10,445 nucleotides of DNA from assembly GCA_017405545.1 (NCBI GenBank), contig JAFRAF010000362.1:1-10445 (forward strand). Direction: 5' to 3'. Under the pieces are notes generated by a model. That model worked only from the letters and a program-made list of their open reading frames with translations, was not told where the DNA came from and ran no database searches. Source of the DNA: Oscillospiraceae bacterium (GTDB lineage Bacteria; Bacillota; Clostridia; Oscillospirales; Oscillospiraceae). Of the stretch, positions 1 to 6,672 are shown one piece after another (position 1 is the first letter of the stretch; each line of letters begins with the position of its first letter). A program made the position numbers and the translations under genes.

Positions 1-729
1 GTGGACGACGCGGACTACCGCCGCGTCATAGCCCTCCTGCAGGAGGTCCGGCGTATGCGGGAATCGGAGGCCGCCCTCAAATACGCCGACATGGTTGAGT
101 ACTATACCCTCTGGGCGCACCAGATAAAAACCCCCATCGCCGCCATGCGTCTTACCCTGCAAAACGAGGACTCTCCCCTCTCCCGCCGTCTCATGACGGA
201 GCTGGGCCGGGTGGAGCGCTATGTGGAGATGGTGCTGGCATATTTGCGGCTGGACTCTGACTCCACAGACTACGTCCTGCGGGAGTGCGAGCTGGACGAT
301 GTCGTGCGGGGTGCGGTCAGGAAGTTTTCGGGCGAGTTCATACAGCGCCGGCTGGCTCTGGACTTCCGTCCCACGAATATCCGGGTGCTTAGCGACGAGA
401 AGTGGCTGAGCTTCGTACTGGAGCAGCTCCTGTCCAACGCCCTGAAATACACCCCTGAGGGCAAGGTCTCCGTCTATCTGGAGGCCCCCGCCACACTATG
501 CGTCGCGGATACGGGCATAGGCATAGCGCCGGAGGACCTGCCCAGGGTCTTTGAGCAGGGCTATACAGGCTGCAACGGCCGCATGGACAAGCGGGCCAGC
601 GGTCTGGGACTCTACCTCTGCCGACGGGTCTGCGGGAATCTGGGCCACGGCATAGCTGTCGAGTCCGAGCCGGGCAGGGGCACGACCGTGCGGCTGGACC
701 TCTCGCGGAAAAGGCTCGGGGCGGAATAA
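1..729 (+). CDS. bceS: BceS-type intramembrane-sensing histidine kinase, 5'-partial
   Basis: This is the cytoplasmic catalytic part of a sensor kinase of the BceS family. Such kinases sit beside BceAB transporters, sense transporter activity rather than ligand, and phosphorylate a BceR response regulator. The visible 242 residues begin directly at the window edge in an open frame, so the GTG at base 1 is probably internal. The usual two N-terminal membrane helices and the response-regulator gene would lie upstream. Visible motifs (fragment numbering): H-box with the phospho-acceptor His40 in YYTLWAHQIKTP, characteristic of this subfamily; N-box QLLSNALKY with Asn146; G1 box DTGIGI at 170-175; F-box around Phe184; G2 box GLGL at 201-204. 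All catalytic motifs are intact. The sequence after the F-box (YTGCNGRMDKRASGLG) also fits BceS. The stop at 727-729 is followed by the regulatory gap before bceA. Confidence 0.93.
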   Translation: MDDADYRRVIALLQEVRRMRESEAALKYADMVEYYTLWAHQIKTPIAAMRLTLQNEDSPLSRRLMTELGRVERYVEMVLAYLRLDSDSTDYVLRECELDDVVRGAVRKFSGEFIQRRLALDFRPTNIRVLSDEKWLSFVLEQLLSNALKYTPEGKVSVYLEAPATLCVADTGIGIAPEDLPRVFEQGYTGCNGRMDKRASGLGLYLCRRVCGNLGHGIAVESEPGRGTTVRLDLSRKRLGAE

Positions 730-768
730 ACGCGCCGCGCCCCGCATTTGCGTGAAGACAGTCCGTGC

Positions 769-784
769 CTTACAAAACTGTAAG
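769..784. promoter_or_regulatory. Candidate BceR-type operator palindrome
   Basis: Perfect inverted repeat CTTACA-aaac-TGTAAG lying between the kinase gene and bceA. Bce-type response regulators are known to bind inverted TNACA-type half-sites separated by about four bases upstream of their target transporter genes, and this site fits that pattern. A further TGTAAG copy starts at base 800, exactly 21 bp after the TGTAAG of the palindrome, on the same face of the helix, and could be a secondary site. The likely target promoter has a -10-like TATGAT at 838-843. The regulator itself is not in the window, so the assignment is by pattern and position only. Confidence 0.6.
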
Positions 785-789
785 AAATC

Positions 790-834
790 AGCGGGAAAAT
801 GTAAGCCAAATCGATGGCGGCGCATTTTCCCGCT
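790..834. repeat. 12-bp perfect inverted repeat upstream of bceA
   Basis: AGCGGGAAAATG at 790-801 is repeated exactly in inverted orientation as CATTTTCCCGCT at 823-834, with 21 bases between. In a transcript reading through from the kinase gene this would form a 12-bp stem with a large loop. No run of T follows, so it is not a standard terminator. The left arm contains the first two bases of the downstream TGTAAG half-site (800-805), and the right arm ends four bases before the -10-like element, so the structure could also act at the DNA level. Confidence 0.6.
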
Positions 835-837
835 TGT

Positions 838-843
838 TATGAT
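838..843 (+). promoter_or_regulatory. Candidate -10 element for bceAB
   Basis: TATGAT lies 30 bases before the bceA start codon. The -35 position (about 815-820, TGGCGG) matches the consensus poorly, as expected for a promoter that depends on an activator bound upstream. The palindrome and half-site at 769-805 are correctly placed for such activation. Inferred from sequence only. Confidence 0.4.
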
Positions 844-873
844 AGTGGCAGAATTCCGAAGGAGGAAAACTGC

Positions 874-1635
874 ATGAGCATTCTGGAAGTACATGATCTG
901 AAAAAAGTATACACCTCCTGCTTCGGCACACAGAAGGTGGAGGCTCTGCGCCGGGTCAGCTTTTCCGTGGAGCAGGGGGAATACGTGGCCGTCATGGGCG
1001 AGTCAGGCAGCGGCAAGACCACACTCCTGAACCTGCTGGCCGCGCTGGACCGGCCCACATCCGGTTCCGTCCTGCTGGACGGGGTCGACACCTCCGCTCT
1101 GCCGGAAAAGGACGTGGCGGCCTTCCGCCGCGACCAGCTGGGCTTTGTGTTTCAGGACTTCAACCTGCTGGACACCTTCACTATAGAGGACAACATATAT
1201 CTCCCGCTGGTGCTGGCGGGCAAGTCCCACGCCGAGATGGAAAAGCGCTTAACGCCCCTCGCCCGGGAATTGGGCATTTCGGAGCTGCTGAAGAAGTACC
1301 CCTATGAGATTTCCGGCGGGCAGAAGCAGAGGGCGGCTGTTGCACGCGCCCTTATAACCGAGCCCAAGCTCCTGCTGGCCGACGAGCCCACGGGCGCTCT
1401 GGACTCCCGCTCCACCGACGAGCTGCTGGGCCTATTCGCCCAGGTCAACGGCAGGGGGCAGACCATCGTCATGGTGACCCACAGCGTCAAAGCTGCCAGC
1501 CACGCCACCCGGGTGCTCTTCATCCGGGACGGAGAGGTCTACCACCAGCTCTACCGGGGCAGGGACACAAATGAGCAGCTCTATCAGAAGATATCCGACA
1601 CGCTCACTGTACTGGCGACAGGCGGTGACAGATGA
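874..1635 (+). CDS. bceA: Bce-type ABC transporter ATP-binding protein
   Basis: This is the ATPase subunit of a peptide-antibiotic resistance transporter. It powers BceB to free lipid II-cycle intermediates from bacitracin-like or lantibiotic-like peptides. The protein has 253 residues, normal for the MacB/LolD/BceA group. Motifs: Walker A GESGSGKT (42-49), Q-loop Gln94 in VFQDFNLLD, signature ISGGQKQR (146-153), Walker B LLLADEPTGALD (166-177), and switch His203 in VTHS. The ATG at 874 is preferred because GGAGG lies at 861-865, eight bases upstream. An in-frame ATG at 814 would add 20 residues but has no ribosome site and falls in the regulatory region. The stop overlaps the bceB start by four bases (ATGA), so the two are translationally coupled. 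The substrate cannot be read from the sequence. Confidence 0.95.
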   Translation: MSILEVHDLKKVYTSCFGTQKVEALRRVSFSVEQGEYVAVMGESGSGKTTLLNLLAALDRPTSGSVLLDGVDTSALPEKDVAAFRRDQLGFVFQDFNLLDTFTIEDNIYLPLVLAGKSHAEMEKRLTPLARELGISELLKKYPYEISGGQKQRAAVARALITEPKLLLADEPTGALDSRSTDELLGLFAQVNGRGQTIVMVTHSVKAASHATRVLFIRDGEVYHQLYRGRDTNEQLYQKISDTLTVLATGGDR

Positions 1636-3689
1636 TGAAAAACGGCTTTTATCTCCGTCTGGCTCTGGACGGCATGCGCAAGAACAGGCGGCTCTATCTC
1701 CCCTATCTGCTGACCTGCGCGGGCATGGTGATGATGTTCTATATCCTCTCAAGCCTGGCCAACTCGCCCCTGATGCAGACAATGCACGGCGGCGACACAA
1801 TGAAGATGACCCTGAATCTGGGCACCATAGTCATCGCCATCTTCGCCCTGCTGTTTCTGTTCTACACCAACTCCTTTCTGGCCAGGCGTCGGAACAAGGA
1901 GTTCGGGCTCTATAACATCCTGGGCATGAATAAAAGAAACCTCAGCCGAATCCTGCTGTGGGAAACCCTTATATCAGCCCTCTTCGCCATCGCGGGCGGG
2001 CTTGCGGGGGGCCTGCTCTTCGCCAAGCTGGCGGAGATGTTTCTCCTGCACATGGCCGGGGAAAAGGTGGGCTACGCCCTGCGCGTGGAGCCCGGGGGCA
2101 TATTGATGGCCATCGCGTTCTTCGCGCTGATATTCGCACTGATGCTGACAGTATCCCTTGCCCGCATGCGGCTGTCAAAGCCGCTTGACATGCTGAAAAG
2201 CGAATCAGCGGGTGAAAAACCGCCTAAAGCCAACTGGCTCTTTGCACTGGCCGGCGTCATTCTGCTGGGCGCAGCCTACTATCTGGCGCTGAGCATAAGG
2301 GAACCCCTGACCGCCCTCGCCCTGTTCTTTGTAGCGGTACTCATGGTCATCGCGGCCACCTATCTGCTGTTCATCGCGGGTTCCGTGGTGTTGTGCCGCA
2401 TTCTGCAGAAGAACAAGGGCTACTACTACCGGCCCGAACACTTCGTATCTGTCTCATCCATGGCCTTCCGCATGAAGCGCAACGGCGCGGGACTGGCCTC
2501 CATATGCATCCTCGCCACCATGGTGCTCGTGATGCTCTCGTCCACCAGCTGTCTGTATTTCGGCGGTGAAGACGCCCTGCGCGGCCAGTGTCCCTATGAC
2601 ATGGAGCTTGACGCCGCTTTCGACCGCCCCTCTGACTGCACTGCGGAGAGCCTCGACCGGCTCTGCCGCCTCGCCCACGATGCGTCCGGCGGACAGGAGA
2701 GCGGACTCGTCTCATTTACCACGCTGGAGGTCAGCGGCTATTTTGACGGCGGCGTGCTGGATATAAACAGCATTGTCCGGGCTGTGGACATGTCCTCCCC
2801 CGTGTCCCTGCTGGAGAAGCTGCGCTCGGTGGAAGTATTCCCCCTATCCGACTATAACCGGCTGATGGGCACGGAACTGAGTCTGGAGCCCGGTGAGGCC
2901 ATGCTCTGGTCCAGCGACGGGAAGTACCCCTGGGACAGCCTTACCGTAAAGGGCTCACGGACCGTACACATCCGTGACACGCTGTCCACGCTGCCCGTCA
3001 GGATTTCGACGAGCTCTACGCTTGTCACCGTCTACTGCCTTTTCGTGCCCGACTGGGAGGACTATGCCTCTGACGTGACAGCTTACGCCGCAGGCATAGG
3101 CGCGGATCGGAGCGACGCGGTATGCAGCCAGTCCTGCGCCTTCGACCTGCCCGGCATGGATGAGGATGAACAAATCTCTGTCCGGCAGGCGCTCATCGAT
3201 GCGATAGATGGACATAAGGACGGAAACTCAGCGTTGACGAGCTTCAGCATCGGGTCCCGGGCCCTGTACCGCAGCGACTTCTTCAGCGCCTACGGAAGCC
3301 TCTTCTTCCTGGGCATCATCCTGTCCATCGTCTTCATCGCCGCCGCGGCGCTCATCATATACTACAAACAGCTCTCCGAGGGCTATGAGGACCAGCGCCG
3401 CTTCGATATAATGCAGAAGGTGGGCATGACAAAGGACGAGATCAGGAGGACCGTCAACTCTCAGGTGCTCACCGTGTTCTTCGCCCCCCTGCTGATGGCG
3501 GGCCTGCATCTGGCTTTCGCCTTCCCCTTCGTGCAGAAGCTCGTGCGTCTCTGGGGCGTGATGAACACCCCGCTGCTCATTGCCACCAGCGTCATATGCT
3601 ATCTGGCCTTCGCCCTGTTCTATGTGTTCGTATACCGCGGGACGGCAAGGGCATACTACTCCATAGTCAGCGGCGGTGATGCCCGGTGA
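1632..3689 (+). CDS. bceB: Bce-type ABC transporter permease, 10 helices
   Basis: This is the membrane subunit of the BceAB transporter and probably also the sensor that drives the BceS-like kinase. The 685 residues show the family layout: helices near 21-41, 63-83, 107-137, 155-178, 202-220, 226-255 and 285-308; a large extracellular domain at about 309-550; then three more helices near 553-577, 608-632 and 645-668. FtsX-like motifs are visible, such as RRNKEFGLYNILGM (86-99) after helix 2 and RRFDIMQKVGMTKDEI (589-604) after helix 8. The extracellular domain is the part that determines which peptide is recognised. It holds several cysteines (320, 336, 345, 469, 498, 502), which is notable for an exported domain. 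A second ATG at 1635 could also serve as start. The stop overlaps the next small gene by one base. Confidence 0.95.
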   Translation: MMKNGFYLRLALDGMRKNRRLYLPYLLTCAGMVMMFYILSSLANSPLMQTMHGGDTMKMTLNLGTIVIAIFALLFLFYTNSFLARRRNKEFGLYNILGMNKRNLSRILLWETLISALFAIAGGLAGGLLFAKLAEMFLLHMAGEKVGYALRVEPGGILMAIAFFALIFALMLTVSLARMRLSKPLDMLKSESAGEKPPKANWLFALAGVILLGAAYYLALSIREPLTALALFFVAVLMVIAATYLLFIAGSVVLCRILQKNKGYYYRPEHFVSVSSMAFRMKRNGAGLASICILATMVLVMLSSTSCLYFGGEDALRGQCPYDMELDAAFDRPSDCTAESLDRLCRLAHDASGGQESGLVSFTTLEVSGYFDGGVLDINSIVRAVDMSSPVSLLEKLRSVEVFPLSDYNRLMGTELSLEPGEAMLWSSDGKYPWDSLTVKGSRTVHIRDTLSTLPVRISTSSTLVTVYCLFVPDWEDYASDVTAYAAGIGADRSDAVCSQSCAFDLPGMDEDEQISVRQALIDAIDGHKDGNSALTSFSIGSRALYRSDFFSAYGSLFFLGIILSIVFIAAAALIIYYKQLSEGYEDQRRFDIMQKVGMTKDEIRRTVNSQVLTVFFAPLLMAGLHLAFAFPFVQKLVRLWGVMNTPLLIATSVICYLAFALFYVFVYRGTARAYYSIVSGGDAR

Positions 3690-3832
3690 TGCGGAAAATG
3701 CTTCTGAGGCCCGTCCTCTGGCTGGGCAGCGCGCTGATACTTATGCTGGCGGCGCCCGTCTATATCCTCCTTTTGGTCATCCGCGGCGTATACGCGCTGA
3801 TCGACCGCGCGGTGAGAATAATCAGACCATAG
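3689..3832 (+). CDS. Small single-helix membrane protein, translationally coupled to bceB
   Basis: This is a 47-codon gene whose ATG shares its A with the bceB stop codon (TGATG), the usual arrangement for translational coupling. The product begins MRKMLLRPVLWLGSALI, carries one strongly hydrophobic segment at about 9-31, and ends in a basic amphipathic stretch (Arg32, Arg40, Arg43, Arg46). The charge pattern gives no clear topology because basic residues flank both sides. A GGCGGTG ribosome-site-like sequence lies about ten bases upstream inside bceB. An alternative start is Met4. I recognise no family. Tight coupling to a transporter permease suggests an accessory or regulatory subunit of BceAB, such as a small membrane modulator, but this is inference. 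The codon make-up is GC-rich like its neighbours, and a hairpin follows three bases after the stop. Confidence 0.6.
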   Translation: MRKMLLRPVLWLGSALILMLAAPVYILLLVIRGVYALIDRAVRIIRP

Positions 3833-3834
3833 TT

Positions 3835-3871
3835 CAACACCCTGGGCTCGGATATCGGGCCCGGGGTGTTG
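3835..3871 (+). terminator. Long hairpin after the bce operon
   Basis: CAACACCC (3835-3842) pairs with GGGTGTTG (3864-3871). The stem continues inward through a T-G wobble and GGGC/GCCC pairing to a short GATAT-centred loop, giving about 13-15 pairs. It starts three bases after the small gene's stop codon. What follows (TTGTC) is only a weak T tract, so termination may be inefficient or the element may mainly protect the 3' end. The convergent vWA gene ends at 3913, and the hairpin could serve both strands. A second weak 6-bp repeat (CAGCGG 3876-3881, CCGCTG 3903-3908) lies between. Confidence 0.55.
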
Positions 3872-3912
3872 TTGTCAGCGGTATCAGCAAAGTATATATT
3901 CTCCGCTGTTTA

Positions 3913-4566
3913 TCAATGCCTCTTTCCGCGCTTTTTGTAGTCGGCTTCAATGGGCGCGCACCAGTCCGGGGCGAGCTCCTCACGTCTGCGTACCCGTGCC
4001 ACCGCCTGTCCGAGCACACTGTAATTGAGCTTCGTACCGATGCCGTCACACTTATAGCGCACGGCCCGGTCCTCCCGGATGCCGAAGCTCTTCGCCGCGG
4101 ATATGGCGTCCATGTTGGCGCCCAGGAACAGGAATTCCCAGCCGTACTTCTCCTGCTCGTGCTTGACCATCCTGCGAACCTCGTCATAGCTGTACATACG
4201 GCTTGCGTTCTCCAGCCCGTCCGTGGTGATTACAAAGACAGTCTTTCCGGGGCGGTCCTCCTCTCTGGCGTACTTGTGCACGTTCGCGATGTGGCGGACG
4301 GCGCCGCCGATGGCGTCCAGCAGGGCGGTACAGCCGCCTACGCTGTACTGTTTCTCCGTCATGGGCTCGACCTTTCTGATGTCCGCCCGGTCATACAGCA
4401 CGGTGCTGCAATCTGAAAATAGCACCGCGGAGAAAAGCGCCTCGCCCGCCTCTTTTTTCTGCTTTTCCACCATGGTGTTAAAGCCGCCTATGGTGTCGTC
4501 CTCAAGCCCCGCCATGGAGCCGCTGCGGTCGAGTATGAATACGATTTCAGTGAGATTGTTGTTCAT
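3913..4566 (-). CDS. vWA-domain protein with complete MIDAS (TerY-like)
   Basis: A soluble 217-residue protein that is essentially one von Willebrand factor A domain. The metal-ion-dependent adhesion site is complete: DRSGS at 13-17, Thr80 in GGCTALLD, and Asp116 in ITTDG. The protein should therefore bind a divalent metal and engage an acidic residue of a partner. No signal peptide or membrane helix is visible, so it is cytoplasmic. Stand-alone bacterial vWA proteins of this kind often act as scaffolds with chaperone, kinase or phosphatase partners, and related TerY proteins occur in tellurite/stress gene clusters. The C-terminus (residues 190-217) is strongly basic. The start at 4566 is supported by GGAAAGGGG about eight bases upstream. 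The gene lies 78 bases downstream of the macrodomain gene on the same strand. Its partner and exact role are unknown. Confidence 0.88.
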   Translation of the reverse strand: MNNNLTEIVFILDRSGSMAGLEDDTIGGFNTMVEKQKKEAGEALFSAVLFSDCSTVLYDRADIRKVEPMTEKQYSVGGCTALLDAIGGAVRHIANVHKYAREEDRPGKTVFVITTDGLENASRMYSYDEVRRMVKHEQEKYGWEFLFLGANMDAISAAKSFGIREDRAVRYKCDGIGTKLNYSVLGQAVARVRRREELAPDWCAPIEADYKKRGKRH

Positions 4567-4573
4567 AAGAACA

Positions 4574-4618
4574 CCCCTTTCCTTTTTGTCGGCTTAATAA
4601 TAGCCCATCGGAAAGGGG
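4574..4618 (-). promoter_or_regulatory. Inverted repeat covering the vWA ribosome-binding site
   Basis: Read on the minus strand, CCCCTTTCC (4618-4610) is perfectly complementary to GGAAAGGGG (4582-4574), which is the Shine-Dalgarno region of the vWA gene. The loop between them is 27 bases. In a message reading through from the macrodomain gene this 9-bp pairing would hide the ribosome site. A -10-like TATTAT (4602-4597) lies in the loop, with TTGACC (4628-4623) upstream at a long 20-base spacing. A transcript started there would lack the masking arm. Both readings are inference. Confidence 0.45.
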
Positions 4619-4623
4619 TTTTG

Positions 4624-4640
4624 GTCAACCGGGAGTTGAC
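4624..4640. repeat. Small palindrome between macrodomain and vWA genes
   Basis: GTCAAC-cggga-GTTGAC is a perfect 6-bp inverted repeat with a 5-base centre, starting just downstream of the macrodomain gene's stop codon. It may be a weak hairpin or a protein-binding site. No T run follows on the minus strand. The macrodomain protein's own HTH domain makes self-regulation through such a site conceivable, but nothing shows it. Confidence 0.35.
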
Positions 4641-4644
4641 TATT

Positions 4645-5733
4645 TTACGATTTCAGTCCCGTTTTAAGCAGGGGCAGGCCACAGTCATAGAGGGCCTCGT
4701 TCACAAAGGTGACGCTGTATATCTTCCGCTCGATGCAGTACTGCACCACAAGGTCGGACTTGTTGCTGCGCGTCAAGGCATAGCCCGCTTTTTCAAGCAG
4801 CTTCCGGGTCTGGGGCAGATCCAGCTGAAGTCCTATCGCCAACTGTATGACCGTGCTCTTGGTAGGCTGGTAGTCCCTGTTGTTCAGTATCTTGCTGAAG
4901 AGCTGCTTGCTGACCTCAGCCCGCTTGTAGACCTCGGAATCCTTGCCCTCCCGCTCCCGGAGCAGGTCGAGGAGATATTCGGAAAAGGTCTTGTCGTGCT
5001 GCCTGAGTATCTCGTCAAGTGAAACGGAATAGGACACAGAATCCTCGTAAAGGTTTTCCTGCGGCGCGCAGACATCGGACTTTTTCCTGTGTGGGCGCGG
5101 TATTCCGATACTTGGAAACCTTCTTTTCGACGCCAGCTTGGGGAGTCCCCCTCCCGCGCTCGGGCGGGGGTATCCGTCAATGCGATACTCCTCCTCATGC
5201 CGCGCGCTGACGTAGTTGTCATCGATATAGCTTTTCAGCTCATCGAACAGGGAACCGGCGATGCCGAAGGCTTTGGCGTTGAACAGCACCAGATATATCT
5301 GCATCTCGTGCTCCAGCAGGAAATCCGTGAAGGCCCCTATGGCCGTCGACAGGGCCAGGTCATGGGGAAAGCTGTAGGTCCCGGCCGCCAGCAGAGGAAA
5401 GGCGACGGACTTACAGTCCAGCTCACGGGCAAGGCCCAGGGCGGAGTCGTAGGCCCTGCGCAGCAGCTCCTCCTCACCGAAGCTGCCGTCTATCCACGCG
5501 GGGCTGACCGTGTGCAGCACGTATTTGGCTGAGAGCCCATACGCGGGCGTGGCGGCGGACTGACCCACAGCTATGTCTCCGATTTTTCTGCGGGCCTCCA
5601 GCAGCTCGGGCCCGGCGGCCATGTGTATGGCATAGTCCGTCCCCCCTCCGATGACCGCTTCCGGGTTGGCGGTGTTGACAATGGCGTCAGCCCTGACCTT
5701 TGTTATATCGTTTCGTACTATCTGTAAGGGCAT
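4645..5733 (-). CDS. Macrodomain protein with C-terminal Cro/cI-like HTH
   Basis: The product has 362 residues in two parts. Residues 1-170 form a macrodomain, which binds or hydrolyses ADP-ribose-type ligands. The NTAN segment (20-23), the glycine loop GGGTDYAIH (29-37, with the Asp33 that aligns with the catalytic Asp of MacroD-type hydrolases) and the second loop FPLLAAGTYSFP (112-123) are all visible. The second loop has AAG where many hydrolases have S-T/S-G. A basic, low-complexity linker follows (about 178-235). Residues 238-356 hold a helix-turn-helix-like domain (EVYKRAEVSKQLFSKILNN, 267-285), a layout I associate with macrodomain proteins of Clostridia. The start at 5733 is chosen because a GAGGGGGAG ribosome site lies seven bases upstream; the frame stays open 15 codons further but without such a site. 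De-ADP-ribosylation, ADP-ribose sensing or transcription control are all possible. Confidence 0.85.
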   Translation of the reverse strand: MPLQIVRNDITKVRADAIVNTANPEAVIGGGTDYAIHMAAGPELLEARRKIGDIAVGQSAATPAYGLSAKYVLHTVSPAWIDGSFGEEELLRRAYDSALGLARELDCKSVAFPLLAAGTYSFPHDLALSTAIGAFTDFLLEHEMQIYLVLFNAKAFGIAGSLFDELKSYIDDNYVSARHEEEYRIDGYPRPSAGGGLPKLASKRRFPSIGIPRPHRKKSDVCAPQENLYEDSVSYSVSLDEILRQHDKTFSEYLLDLLREREGKDSEVYKRAEVSKQLFSKILNNRDYQPTKSTVIQLAIGLQLDLPQTRKLLEKAGYALTRSNKSDLVVQYCIERKIYSVTFVNEALYDCGLPLLKTGLKS

Positions 5734-5792
5734 AGTTGACTCCCCCTCATATCCGCAACGTCTGAATCTGCTCCGCAAGTATAGCGTATTCA

Positions 5793-5813
5793 GCAGCGAT
5801 TCTCTGCCGCTGC
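5793..5813 (-). repeat. Weak hairpin between amrS and macrodomain gene
   Basis: GCAGCG and CGCTGC arms of six bases with a nine-base loop lie just after the amrS stop in the 84-base gap. No T tract follows on the minus strand, so it is unlikely to stop transcription fully. A -10-like TATACT (5783-5778) follows, but no matching -35 is seen. An internal processing or weak promoter role is possible. Confidence 0.3.
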
Positions 5814-5817
5814 CTGC

Positions 5818-6672
5818 CTACATATTGCCCGGGTAGACATAGCGCAGCTTCTCCCGGGCGACGGACACGAGTCTCAGAACGCTCTGCCGTTCGGTCGCGC
5901 TTCGGTCCGTCATGCGGTAGCGCGGGAAAAAGCGCGTCAGGTGCAGCGTGATTTCCTCTCCGTTCGGGAGTGAGGCGACCCATTCAGTCAGCGCCCTGAT
6001 CTCCTCTTCCGTATCGTTCATCCCCGGCACGACCAGGGTTGTGAGCTCCACATGGCAGAGCTCCGCCGCACGGGCGATAAAGCGCTTCACCGTCTCCAGG
6101 TCGCCGCCCAGGAGTTTCTCATAGGTCTCGGCGCGAAAGCATTTCAGGTCTATATTCAGGGCATCCGTGACAGGCAGAATCTTTTCCGCAATCTCCCCGT
6201 TCACACAGCCGTTCGTGACAAGAACGGTTTTGAGCTCTCTCTCCCGGAGCAGCTGTGCCGTATCCCACACATATTCCCAGCCGATGAGCGGCTCGTTGTA
6301 TGTGAACGCGACGCCAATATTGCCCCGCGGGCGCAGATCATCCGCCAGCTCCGCCAGCTTTTCCGGAGGGAGATATCTGTCCTCGTCCCGGACGAACTCA
6401 GCTCCGTCGGAGGCCGAGATCTCCCAGTTCTGGCAGAAGGGACAGCGCAGGTTGCAGCCGAAGCTGCCAACCGAGAGAATTGCGCTGCCCGGATAAAAGC
6501 GCGCCAGCGGTTTCTTTTCGATGGGGTCGAGGGCTATGGAGGAAACGACTCCATAGTTGAGCGGGATGATCTCCCCGTCGCGCATTCCCCGCCCGCGGCA
6601 GAGTCCTGTCCGTCCCTCCGACAGGGCGCACCGGTGGGGGCAGACCTGACAGGCCCGTTTTTCATCAGACAT
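5818..6672 (-). CDS. amrS: AmmeMemoRadiSam system radical SAM enzyme, short form
   Basis: This is a radical S-adenosylmethionine enzyme of the AmmeMemoRadiSam group, related to pyruvate formate-lyase activating enzymes. The 4Fe-4S site is CNLRCPFC (Cys73, Cys77, Cys80). An N-terminal cysteine cluster CQVCPHRC (8-15) plus Cys25 is also typical of the group. Further landmarks are [12 protein letters not shown] (123-134), LVTNGCVN (151-158) and the NIDLKCF segment (173-179). The reaction and substrate of this family are not established as far as I know. The protein has 284 residues and stops right after YVYPGN, whereas many relatives continue there into a short tail with a paired-cysteine motif, so this looks like a short form. 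Its ATG overlaps the end of the AmrB-AmrA fusion by eight bases, indicating translational coupling and joint function. The start is fixed by the fit to the family N-terminus. Confidence 0.93.
   Translation of the reverse strand: MSDEKRACQVCPHRCALSEGRTGLCRGRGMRDGEIIPLNYGVVSSIALDPIEKKPLARFYPGSAILSVGSFGCNLRCPFCQNWEISASDGAEFVRDEDRYLPPEKLAELADDLRPRGNIGVAFTYNEPLIGWEYVWDTAQLLRERELKTVLVTNGCVNGEIAEKILPVTDALNIDLKCFRAETYEKLLGGDLETVKRFIARAAELCHVELTTLVVPGMNDTEEEIRALTEWVASLPNGEEITLHLTRFFPRYRMTDRSATERQSVLRLVSVAREKLRYVYPGNM

Noticed and set aside
814..873. Upstream in-frame ATG as the start of bceA
   Set aside because: No ribosome site precedes it and it lies within the inverted-repeat and promoter region. 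The ATG at 874 has GGAGG at the right distance and matches the family N-terminus.
3676..4416. 246-codon plus-strand frame running from the bceB end across the vWA gene
   Set aside because: It crosses the small membrane-protein gene and the hairpin, and lies opposite a vWA gene with an intact MIDAS. Its translation shows no recognisable domain.
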